Part shown: positions 22,823 to 31,428 of the stretch, one piece after another
How the letters are laid out: every line of letters begins with the position of its first letter
How positions within the stretch are numbered: position 1 is the first letter of the stretch
Assembly: GCA_033675265.1 (NCBI GenBank)
Contig: JAUJYZ010000980.1
Coordinates: 62,001-126,000, forward strand
Source of the DNA: Actinostola sp. cb2023
Taxonomy: Eukaryota > Cnidaria > Anthozoa > Actiniaria > Actinostolidae
DNA: 64,000 nt
Direction: 5' to 3'
Notes under the pieces: generated by a model
The model's input: only the letters and a program-made list of their open reading frames with translations
The model's database searches: none
What the model was told of the DNA's origin: nothing
Translations under genes and position numbers: made by a program

Positions 22823-24009
22823 TCATGGATGAAAGCTTTTCAAAAAATGTATAAAATTATTACTTAAAATATTATTACCTGCCTTATTTAGGTGTAGGCC
22901 ACTCATGTTTAGATCTTTGGTTGTAATGTTTTTATGTTCAATTAATGGCCAACCATTTTGATTGCAGAACTGTTTTAGCTTTTTGTTCACTGATTTGATG
23001 GACTCACTCATATCTGATCTTGCTATGAGTTCTGATATTACGACTGTAGCATTGGATTCTGTTTCAATCATCCTAGCGAGATCCACTATGTTATCTGTAA
23101 TCTTGGATGGTTCCTCGTTCTTCAGATCATTTGTACCAATATGGAGAATAATCTGTTGTGGTTCTTTCTCAATGGTTGGTATTAAATAATGACGCATATC
23201 ATTCGTTTTGGCACCTGAGAATGATTTGACTACCACTCTGTGCTTTACTTCTTTACCGATTTCCCATCCAGGCACTTGTTTCAGCATAGAATCCCCAATA
23301 ATAACAGTTGTAGGCTTGCTATTATTGTCGGAGGTGCTTTGGTAAGTAAATCTTATCTCTTTGGGAAGTAAGCTTATTGTTGTTGTTATCTTGTGAGGTT
23401 GTATCGCTTCGCCTTTGGGTGTTTATTTTACTGACATTTGACGTACTTGTAGACGTTTTGTTCTTAGGTTTGTGCTTGTTTTGTTTAGGACGTCCATTTG
23501 CTGGAGTTGGCTGTGGTGCTTTCTGACTGTGTAAATTGTCGATTCCAGTTGGATTTGTGTCGATTTCAATGGGATTTGTGTAATTACCACTTGGGCTTAG
23601 TTGTGAGCTTGAATTGTTGTATTCATTTGTAAGCAGTCGTAATGCAGTGATAAGGCTCTTATTCTCTTCGTTGATGATCTTAGTTAAAACGGGATTCTAA
23701 TTCCTGAAATCTTGCGATTTGTTGCTTGTTCTCGATTTGTAGCTGATTGTTCTCGTTTCGTAACTTGATATTTTCGTTGTTGGGATGATCTTTGTAGATT
23801 TCTTCCTTCAGCTTGGCAATTTCTATTTGACAGGTTTTTTTAATTTCTTCTTTGATAGTAGATAAGGTAAGCGGGCTCTCGTTGTGAACATTAGTTTTGT
23901 CGGTGAGGTCGTTATTTTCTTCATTTTTGTCGCTCGGTTCGTCATCCTCACTACTTGATTCCTCCTCGGAGCCGGAGTACTCGCTCGGCGATGTGTTGTC
24001 AAGGTAACC
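22823..24009 (-). pseudogene. LINE ORF1: acidic/coiled-coil N-terminus and GDSL-type esterase
   Basis: The C-terminal half (22823-23330) reads as an SGNH hydrolase: VIIGDSMLKQ (block I Ser), IILHIGTNDL (GTND block) and LNMSGLHLNKAGNNIL (the terminal block with catalytic His). Upstream codons (about 23700-24005) encode an acidic stretch (SEYSGSEEESSSEDDEP) and a heptad-like coiled coil (IAKLKEEI, LRNENNQLQIENKQQ). This matches ORF1 of CR1-type LINEs, where the esterase may bind lipid or RNP; its role is unsettled. No clear initiator Met; a TGA is near 24020, so the 5' end is probably truncated. A stop/frameshift lies near 23695. Confidence 0.82.
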
Positions 24010-24030
24010 ATGTGTTCAGCCCTTACCGCC

Positions 24031-24332
24031 AAGTTACATGAGAAGCTAGCACTTTACCGCAGATTATTTCAGTACATTCACTTTTACGTCGCCGAAGCCA
24101 AATCGACCAGGACTTATTGGACCGCTTCAGAGATGTAAGGCAACGTTAAGCTCAACCACAGCAATTTCCACAACGGGCACAATGGCTCCAGTTCCTCCAC
24201 AACAGAATGGCAACCGCAAGAACTCTACAAGCTGTAGCACTGAGCTATATTGCGCTGCTGTGCCCCATGCCAGAAGACTCAGAAGGTTGTATACTCTCTT
24301 AGTTTATTTGCTGCCTCCCGGACTGTTGCTTT
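24031..24332. other. Spacer beyond the LINE 5' end
   Basis: No gene recognised; several stops in all frames of the more coding-like plus stretch around 24060-24290. Confidence 0.35.
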
Positions 24333-24338
24333 AGCTAT

Positions 24339-25061
24339 TTAACAATTAGACAACGAGTCCGAGTTGGCTATGAGCAGATAGTCAACGAGGCTCCTGCCGA
24401 GTTGACTATCTTAGCTCCTAGACAACGAGGGCGAGTTGTCTAATTGTTTTAGTATAAACAAACTAGCATACTTACTTTTATACCAATTTTTCTTGTTTAA
24501 TTTGCATAGGTAAGAAGAATAAGAATTTTATGCTAGTCATAAGTACACATTTTACCATCAACAAATTGAAAACTAAACCAGAAAAGTTGGTTCTTTTGTT
24601 GACAAACTTTCATAAATCAAATAACAAATGAACAAACCACGAGTCAAGAGTGGTGTAGCCTTCGTTTATTACCTTTATCACTATCAGTACTCCATTTGGC
24701 TTTGTCTTTGTTCAGTTTTAAAAGTTGAAAAATCGGCCTGAAAAATCTTCAACTTTAACGGTCGTTTCTCGCTCAGTTTCTGCAGTGTCAGCCAAAGAAA
24801 ACTTGCTTGAATTGTCAATAAGATGTCTATATTTATGTGCTTTTTCCATTTCTTGTTCTTGAGATTTGTTTCTCGGTCTATTTTAGCTCTTTTTAGCGAG
24901 AAAACAACTATCGGGTTTGTCCGCCATCTTGCTTCATCTTTCACGGCCAATGGTTACCATGGTGATTCGCTACTAGGGGACTATCACTATTAGACCCCTA
25001 GTAGCGTAGCCAATCAGATTGCAGGATATGTGATAGACCACTAGTTTGTTTATACTAATCC
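24339..25061. mobile_element. MITE cluster with nested hairpins
   Basis: A hairpin lies at 24341-24447 (AATTAGACAACGAG and its complement). The word TTAGTATAAACAAACTAG at 24449-24466 is repeated inverted at 25041-25058, suggesting ends of one ~610-bp element. A short hairpin GCTACTAGGGG/CCCCTAGTAGC is at 24969-25006. A minus open frame within (24684-24950) has no known domain. I recall this end sequence as common in anthozoans. Confidence 0.6.
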
Positions 25062-25640
25062 TTGTTATTCACCGGTTTGCTCTGCTCGTTTTGTAGTTGT
25101 TTGTACTTATCATTCAGTACAGTTAGTCACAAGAATTTTCATTCGTCTTTCTTGCTCCTTGTAAGTTTCGCTTCGTTTTTTACACGTGGGCTCTGTTCGC
25201 TTATTGTCCACTGTATTTTCACCTTCCCTGGGCTCGTTAGTTATTCCATTCTTTTGTTTGTAGTTTTGGTTACACGGACCCCGAGGAATTTTGCTGTTTA
25301 GTTTTGTGCTGGTCGTAGAATTTTCAATTATTCCACTTCGCACATCTTTATTTTTCTGATTCATCTCGTGCTTTACTGTTCGGTGCATTAGCCTTATTCT
25401 CAGGTAGTCGCAGTTTAATCTAGGTCAGTTTTCCCTTGGGTTTAGCCACGTGTTAACTTTCTTTTTCATCTACTCAGTATATCTATACCGTTTTATTACA
25501 TGTTTATCCTTTCTTGCTTTTTTGTGTAATTCCCACGTATGTTTTTTTTTTTTGTTTTCTTCCTGTTTTGCTTACCTACCAGTACATATATGCTTATATA
25601 TTAGTTTGTGTTGTTGTTATATTTAACCTTACCTTAGCGT
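25062..25640. other. Pyrimidine-rich spacer
   Basis: T-rich on the plus strand; open frames on both strands are compositionally biased and unrecognised. Confidence 0.35.
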
Positions 25641-25644
25641 TTAT

Positions 25645-26035
25645 AGGCGTAGTACTGGTCGCGTCCGACCCTGTTTCGGTAGTCTGGTCGTTTTTCGACC
25701 CTCAGCCAAAATGTCCGGTCGTGTGTCGACCCTGTTTCGGTAGTCTGGTCGTTTGTCGACCCTTAGCCAAATTCAGGTCTGGTCGTGTGTCGACCCCGGT
25801 TTCGGTAGTCTGGTCGTTTGTCGACCCTTAGCCAAATTCAGGTCTGGTCGTGTGTCGACCCCGGTTTCGGTAGTCTGGTCGTTTGTCGACCCTTAGCCAA
25901 ATTCAGGTCTGGTCGTGTGTCGACCCCGGTTTCGGTAGTCTGGTCGTTTTGTCGACGCTTAGCCAAAATGTCTGGTCGTGTGTCGACCCTGTTTCGGTAG
26001 TCTGGTCGTGTGTCGACCCTAATTAGCCAAAATGC
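25645..26035. repeat. ~64-bp minisatellite (TGGTCGTNTGTCGACCC)
   Basis: Alternating TCTGGTCGTGTGTCGACCC and TAGTCTGGTCGTTTGTCGACCC half-units joined by TTAGCCAAATTCAGG or TAGCCAAAATG; about six composite units. Each half-unit holds the short palindrome GTCGAC. Confidence 0.85.
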
Positions 26036-26975
26036 AGTATCCTCAGTTAGCAGTTATGCCATTTGAAAGTATGTTGCAAGCGCACGAATTAAAGTGTTAT
26101 TGTATTGTGTTGTTATTGAGGAGTGAGGGTGTATTTTTCTATCGGGACGACCCGGTTAGTAGTTAGAAGAGCATGCGCTATACTACAGCTGTACTAGGCG
26201 GGAAGGGTCGGTGCGGCGTTGTGTATATTGCATCAAACCGGAAGCCCCAGAACAACCCGTGGACATCGCAAGGGCTAAGGGATACGAAAGGGCGAGCCGG
26301 TTTAACGTGGTGGTACGGCACACCAGACCGCTTTAATTTGCTTACTCTCGCATTCCAGCAACTTCTGCTCAATTAAGCTTGTTGGGGAAAAGAGGACTGG
26401 GTGGCGGTGGTAAAGGCTAATTATGGCGTAATGGTTGCAAATTTATGTGTTAAGAAGTGGAAAGCATGGAAGTTTCATGGAAATGATAACAAATTTTCAA
26501 ATAAACTATGTCTGCGAGTTTGAAGTTGAAATATAGAATTTCTGCAAAGTTATTCGCGCTTTGTAGTGCAAAAACACGAGAACGAGGCTGGTACACTCAA
26601 TACTAAACTTTCTGCTTTTGGTCCGTCATAACTTCTGAAAACATTAGCGAATAAATTTGTCATTTAAGAATAAGTTTTCAAACACGTTGCTATTTTAAAG
26701 TTCATTTTGTTTAGAAAGTTGACTTTAATCATAAACTAAGCATACAAATAGTCGTTGATTATGGAACATAGCAGGCCACGCGCGCGAGCATCCCACGGCT
26801 TAGTTGGACCAGAAGGGCAATCTAAACAAAAACCCTATAACCTGTCTTCGGACGGGTTCCTGGTCCGACCCAGCTAGTGGGTTGCTTTTTTCCATTCATC
26901 TCCAGTCTTTATAGATTCGCGTATACCTTTATCGGTTCTAGATTCTCTCCATCGACGGTGTTATAAGTTATTAGA
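26036..26975. other. Unassigned region
   Basis: A plus frame at 26173-26376 has no domain. The words GGTTCCTGGTCCGACCCAGC (26855) and GTGGGTT recur as CTGGGTCGGACCA around 27048, an inverted relation between this spacer and the following exon-like ORF. Confidence 0.4.
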
Positions 26976-26990
26976 ATGCTACTTAACGCA

Positions 26991-27196
26991 GTTGAGAATT
27001 GAAATGCGCACAGAAGCGTCGTACGACACGGAGGAAAAACCCACTGGCTGGGTCGGACCATTACCTTCAATCGATAGGGTTTCGTCGGGTTCCGCCCACG
27101 TCTCTGCACGGATGTTGAGATTTCGCGACCCAGAGAGCTTCGCGCGGCCGATGTTGTCAGCAAGCAGAACATACAATTTGCCTTTCCCTATTGACT
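26991..27196 (-). CDS. Possible exon of an unidentified gene
   Basis: The minus frame encodes a coding-like stretch (KGKLYVLLADNIGRAKLSG, then NIRAETWAEPDETLSI and GFSSVSYDASVRISIL) with higher GC than its surroundings. A TTGTGTTCTTAAAG tract could act as an acceptor at about 27197, and GTTAAGT near 26988 as a donor. I do not recognise the family. The overlapping frames on the other strand make it uncertain. Confidence 0.35.
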
Positions 27197-27310
27197 TTAA
27201 GAACACAAATATCTCTCTACAAACGATGTCTACACCAGCAACGATGTGTTTTATTTCGCTTAGGAACTCCGCAACAGCGATGTTATAGTATGCTAATATA
27301 TCCTACAATA

Positions 27311-27745
27311 GTATCTTACGACGTTAGAGCCTTATTTATTAATGTTCCTGTTCACGAGACTACCAACATCTTAGCAGACTGAGAAAGTTGAGCATGCTCT
27401 GATGATTGTTTCAATAATACCTACAACCTGAACTTTAGTAAAGATCAACTAGACGAATTTAGTACAGCTTCAACTATAGCCGGCCACTGCAAATCAACTC
27501 TTTCAGTATCATGGAAAGATGTTGAACAATTTGAGGGCGTGGCAATGGTTCCACACTTTTACCACATGTGGTCAATACGTTTATGTGCTCTAATTAGTAT
27601 CTAAGCGAACTTGAACAAGAGTATAAGATCCCAGCCATCTACAAAAGGTATGTTGGTGATACGGACACAGTATCAGTTTAATGGCTGTCACAAGAACCCG
27701 AGGTTTACAATGGAACTTTAGCAGAACAAAACAAAATATATTTAT
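27311..27745 (+). pseudogene. Decayed Penelope-like reverse transcriptase fragment
   Basis: The plus strand reads VSYDVRALFINVPVHETTNI, matching the S(F/Y)DV.(S/A)LFTNVPV motif of Penelope-like RTs. Downstream in shifting frames are EGVAM (the DGVAMGSPLGP region, degraded) and PAIYKRYVGDTDTV, which aligns with the catalytic RYVDDT box but with Gly for the first Asp. Several stops and frameshifts. Penelope-like elements lack LTRs and usually carry a GIY-YIG endonuclease, not seen here. Confidence 0.68.
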
Positions 27746-27784
27746 TTGTGTGCTTGTTGAGAAATCAGAGAACAAATGCGCCAT

Positions 27785-28095
27785 GGTGGGGGGGTTCTCC
27801 CATATATTTGCTATACGGGTATATGCCGCTGGATAGGGTATGGCTTTTGAGCTTTTTGTCTTAGATAGGGTATACATTTCACCCTAAACTACCTTGAATA
27901 GGACCTGCAATTCTGACAAGGATCGTAATTTTCAGCTTTTAGAGTCTTAGATAAGGTATTACATTTTGATTTCTGAAATAAAAGTGCCTTACCATACAGG
28001 GTTACTACCAACTAGTACTAAGTTTTCAATAACTGTCTATAGGGTATATAATTTCCTCGAGTCTTAGATAGGGTCCATTTTTTACCGAGGGCCAG
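27785..28095. repeat. Dispersed repeat (GGGTACTCCC / TAGATAGGGTAT family)
   Basis: Starts with a G run and TTCTCCCATATA and repeats TTAGATAGGGTAT-like words. Related to 9289-9487, 10632-10800 and the 58620-58915 segments (shared ATATGCCGC, TAGGGTATG). Confidence 0.6.
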
Positions 28096-28334
28096 AATCA
28101 GCGTGAATCGTGATTTGCTACCCCAATTATGATAATGAATGCACATAGATATGACACGTGTATGTATATAGAACATCTCTTGGCCATGCATTCTCCGGCA
28201 AGAAGTGCAAGAGTAAGTTTGACTGTTCAATCCACGTGATGGTAATTTACATCAGGGACTCCAAACCAACAACAACATTCACATTCTGTTAAGGCAAAAC
28301 TATTTACGTGATCATTCAACGTTAGCCTCCATTT

Positions 28335-28528
28335 AAGAATTGGTTCATGCTTAGCGTGCGTCTATCGAGTTATGGATGCACGCGGGAAGTTTGGAGAGCA
28401 CGAGAGAAGCGTAAGAGTTGCTCGAGGCGTAGCCGAGAGAGCAACTCTAGCTGCTCGAGTGCTCTCCAAACTTCCCAAGTGCATCCATAACTCGATAGAC
28501 GCACAGCTAAAAGCATGAACCAATTCTT
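28335..28528. repeat. ~194-bp palindrome at the left flank of the Crypton-like gene
   Basis: Arms of about 90 bases (AAGAATTGGTTCATGC and its complement at the outer ends) include ATCGAGTTATGGATGCAC, which reappears at 30788-30806 beyond the Crypton 5' end. The loop lies near 28425-28440. Possibly the termini of the element carrying the recombinase gene. Confidence 0.75.
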
Positions 28529-28803
28529 TTATAACATAGCGACGATAAAGAATGACGAGAACTTTTATTTCTGATTGAATGTTAATTTCTCTTATTGCGA
28601 AATTTTGATAAACAAACGTTCTGATTGGCTAATTACAATCATGCTAGACTGTCTTGACAAATGTACGTGACAGAAAATCGAGCAGAACCATTTTATCTCA
28701 ACAAAAGTGTCATAGAAAACATTCAAGATATCAAACAGTTTAAAAGTAATAATACACAAATGGTTGTGGATATCTTGATTGAGTAAAAGGAAATCAGTCA
28801 AAG

Positions 28804-29216
28804 TCAACGGCCATCGCCATCGGCGGAGTTTGTATTCATAACGATGTTGACGTTTTGAACGGTGCAGTTGGTAAATATGGAGCCAAATGGATTTGCCGTG
28901 GTTTTGTCAGATTGAGTGACCACCAAGCTGTGATTTTGAACTTCTTTGTGGATAATAGTTGTATAATCACTCTCCGAGGTACCGGTTACCAGGCTTCTCG
29001 ACAGGACTTCGCTGCAGTTTCGTAGTTGTGATGTAGGAGGACGAGTGTTGTAGTGTGACAAACTTTGTTCGTTCCTGTGGCCGGAGATCGCCATAATGTG
29101 TCGGTTTGGGATTCCTGCATTTGACCATAGAGTTATGGCTGTCGCCCTGACACAGTGGTTGGTGTAGAGTTTTGATAGCTGTGCTTCTTCACTGATAGCT
29201 TTCATCATACCGTCAA
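28804..29216 (-). pseudogene. Crypton-type tyrosine recombinase (DUF3504), 3' part with catalytic residues
   Basis: Reads MMKAISEEAQLSKLYTNHCVRATAI as the start of the last block. The H-x-x-R motif (NHCVR) and GHRNEQSLSHYN, carrying His and the nucleophilic Tyr of tyrosine recombinases, are both visible. A polar C-terminal tail (to DGDGR) follows. The frame is open to its stop at 28804. It is separated from the preceding block only by the 296-bp insert. The protein family mediates DNA strand exchange; several animal genes (KIAA1958, QRICH1, KCTD1-like) derive from it. Confidence 0.85.
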
Positions 29217-29512
29217 CATATCAAGAAATCTGTGTTGTTTTCGTAGACCGACTTACGGGGACTGGGCACGAGTTTAGCGGTCACCTTGTATTCGCTTTTC
29301 CAGTCTTTTTGGCCGTGTTCCAAAATGGCCGACACAGTTTACATTCATTTACTCGATTTGCTGTAAGTTTGGATGGATTTTTCGATAAAAATCGTACTTT
29401 TAAGCGAAAAATCTTTACAGGGATTCCAAATATGGTAAGTACAATGCCCAAATATGGACATAGGAAAACTGGCCGAGCAACAGCACATTTTAATGGGGGA
29501 TTTCTTGATATG
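29217..29512. mobile_element. 296-bp insertion with CATATCAAGAAATC inverted ends
   Basis: The ends CATATCAAGAAATC (29217) and its complement (ending 29512) are exact inverted repeats. Deleting exactly these 296 bases puts the two parts of the recombinase in the same frame. No obvious target duplication remains. Alternatively the segment functions as an intron, but I find no GT/AG at the junctions. Confidence 0.75.
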
Positions 29513-30244
29513 GCTTGTTTACTCCGAGTGGACGCGCTTCATACCATACGTTGTCGCTGTCATCAACACTCCAGTTTCTTCTAGGATACTGAAAGAGTGA
29601 ATCGCACTTCGGGTTTAACTTGGATATATACAACTCTAAGGCCTTGTATCCGTCATTTACGTCTTCCGTCTCGTACATTCTGGCGTACTTTTCTGTGCTT
29701 GAAACGTCGCCTACTCCACCGGGATGGTTCTTGGTGAGTTCGTCATGTGTCATTGTCACGAACTTTCGACCACTTGGATCAACTTCAAACTTGAAGCTGG
29801 ATGGTTTCAGTTGTCTTTGTCCTTCTCTTCCTCTTCTACAAAAGAAAAGAACCACGTGAAACCATACGTTTCGAAGAAGGGCAAGTGGGTTGCTGAGTGC
29901 GAGGACTACCGAGGACTTAGTCAACTTCAACAGGTCTTCGTTTTCAATGGCTGGTTTGTGTGTCACATTTTCTTTCCCTTGGCGCTTCAAGCTGATAATT
30001 TGGGCATTCAACATCTCGTTTGACCTCTTAAACCGTGGGTCTGAGGACAACTTTATGCTTCTGTTTAGTGGTGGCGCATTGAGATATCTTTCAAGGGAGT
30101 GACGAAAACCAAGGAGTGTTGATTTGCTATAGACTTCTCCAGATTTATTTCTGGCCTCCGCGTAAAATCTGCGAAGGTTTACATCGAGTTGGCCGATTGA
30201 GAATGCTTCAAGCGGTGTTTGTATTTGTTTCTCCTTACACCAAG
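29513..30244 (-). pseudogene. Crypton-type recombinase, middle exon
   Basis: The acceptor AG lies at 30246-30245 (TTGAATTCAG). The frame starts WCKEKQIQTP and contains the N-terminal DNA-binding-like region and FRHSLERYLN, then FHVVLFFCRRGREGQRQL, which carries the first catalytic Arg of the tyrosine recombinase fold. It ends PLGVNKP at the inserted element. Exon 1 supplies one base and this exon two to complete the junction codon, so phase agrees. Confidence 0.85.
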
Positions 30245-30252
30245 CTGAATTC

Positions 30253-30345
30253 AAGATAAAATACATTTAATAGTAAGTACACTTTCATGTGTTTTTATCG
30301 ACGAAAGCAAACAAAACAATGTTTTTATAATAAATTGTCAGATTC
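30253..30345. repeat. 93-bp direct repeat, copy 1 (in Crypton intron)
   Basis: Identical by eye to 31275-31367, same orientation, 1,022 bases apart. AT-rich; contains ATTTAATAGTAAGTAC and TTATCGACGAAAGC. Confidence 0.9.
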
Positions 30346-30478
30346 CCGGGAAGATTGTACGGTTGTACGGTTTTAATATCTTGACCATTCTAGGTTACTG
30401 AATATCGAGTATCTTTATCATAATGTTAGTTAATTGAATAAATCAGTATTTAATAAATGTTTCACTATTAAAGCCTAC

Positions 30479-30677
30479 CTTTAAATGTTCCCACAGACCA
30501 ATTGGTGGTTTTTGTTTTGTTTTTGCTGAATGTCTGTCCGCCGATGTCCGCCAGAATTTGTTGCATCTCGGACTCCGATAAATTAGCGAAACGCGCCGAC
30601 TTTGCTCCATTTACATTGTTATCGTTTTCAGGGACTAGAAATTCCATTCCTATCGAAAAGTTAGGAAAACTTTCCAT
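30479..30677 (-). CDS. Crypton-type recombinase, first coding exon
   Basis: Starts at a Met with good context (AAAATGG) at 30677: MESFPNFSIGMEFLVPENDN, then FANLSESEMQQILADIGG, ending WSVGTFK before GGTAGGC (donor GT at 30478-30477). SESEMQQIL-type N-termini are common in anthozoan members as I recall. The intron (30245-30478) contains a 93-bp stretch duplicated exactly upstream of the neighbouring GPCR. Confidence 0.75.
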
Positions 30678-30912
30678 TTTCGTAATTAAATACCGACAGA
30701 GACTCGCACTTGAGAAAGAACAAATTTTCTTCGTCGTGTGGCGACAACATTTGCACACGTCATTTGATGGAGCACGGGCGTGCACCATCGAGTTATGGAT
30801 GCACGCTCGCGCTAATGAATTTGATCGCGCGATAATATGAACTATGTTATAATACTCTTTTGTCCCATAGGCTATCTTTGTATTCGTGTATTTCGTTTCA
30901 GCTTCCCCTATT

Positions 30913-30942
30913 TCATTATTATTATTATTATATTATTATTAT
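30913..30942. repeat. (ATT)n microsatellite
   Basis: Short imperfect trinucleotide run. Confidence 0.9.
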
Positions 30943-31274
30943 TCGACTAAGAGTAGGTCACGTAGTTCCCGGTGTGCACGTATGTGGCCTGAACTCCCAG
31001 CATTGAGGCCAGTTTGCTGGATTCAGTAGAGCCTAAGTTACTGGTGGCATGAATGAGGCCTCTGATAACTCGTATTACAGCCAGTAACCCAACGGATCTA
31101 TTTGCGAGGGCTGGATCAAGCATATACACACATACACATAGTTTAGGTTATTTTGGTGTTGGCCGTGTATCGAAAGGAAAATGAACGCACTAGCTGTATG
31201 AAAGTTGGCACTTACTAAAGAGGGAACGTTGGTGTCATTGGGAGAGAAATCCCACTAGCGGGGCTAGTGGATAA

Positions 31275-31367
31275 AAGATAAAATACATTTAATAGTAAGT
31301 ACACTTTCATGTGTTTTTATCGACGAAAGCAAACAAAACAATGTTTTTATAATAAATTGTCAGATTC
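31275..31367. repeat. 93-bp direct repeat, copy 2 (upstream of GPCR)
   Basis: Exact partner of 30253-30345. It ends about 60 bases before the first Met of the GPCR reading, so it sits in the likely 5' UTR or promoter. Confidence 0.9.
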
Positions 31368-31428
31368 TTGTCTTCCGTTTTGTAAAGGCTAACACAGCTG
31401 TAAACAGTCTTCTCCATTTGTCCAAATC

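Larger units (their letters stand above)
7211..24030 (-). mobile_element. CR1/L2-like LINE, broken by three nested insertions
   Basis: A single non-LTR retrotransposon can be followed on the minus strand. Its 5' part is at 22084-24030 (ORF1 with coiled coil and GDSL esterase, then endonuclease). The RT is at 12381-14264, the C-terminal domain at 7533-7872, and the 3' UTR ends at 7211 with AAATAAAGATT and an (ATGT)n tail. It is interrupted by a MITE (7331-7487), a long-TIR TTAA element (7877-12376) and a BEL retrotransposon (14265-22083). The LINE reading continues across the junctions when target duplications are counted once, which proves insertion order. The esterase-bearing ORF1, APE endonuclease and YADD RT fit the CR1/L2 group. 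Frameshifts and stops show it is dead. Confidence 0.88.

Noticed and set aside
29217..29512. Ordinary intron in the Crypton gene
   Set aside because: No GT/AG at positions that keep phase, and perfect inverted ends; read as an insertion, though transcript data could overturn this.
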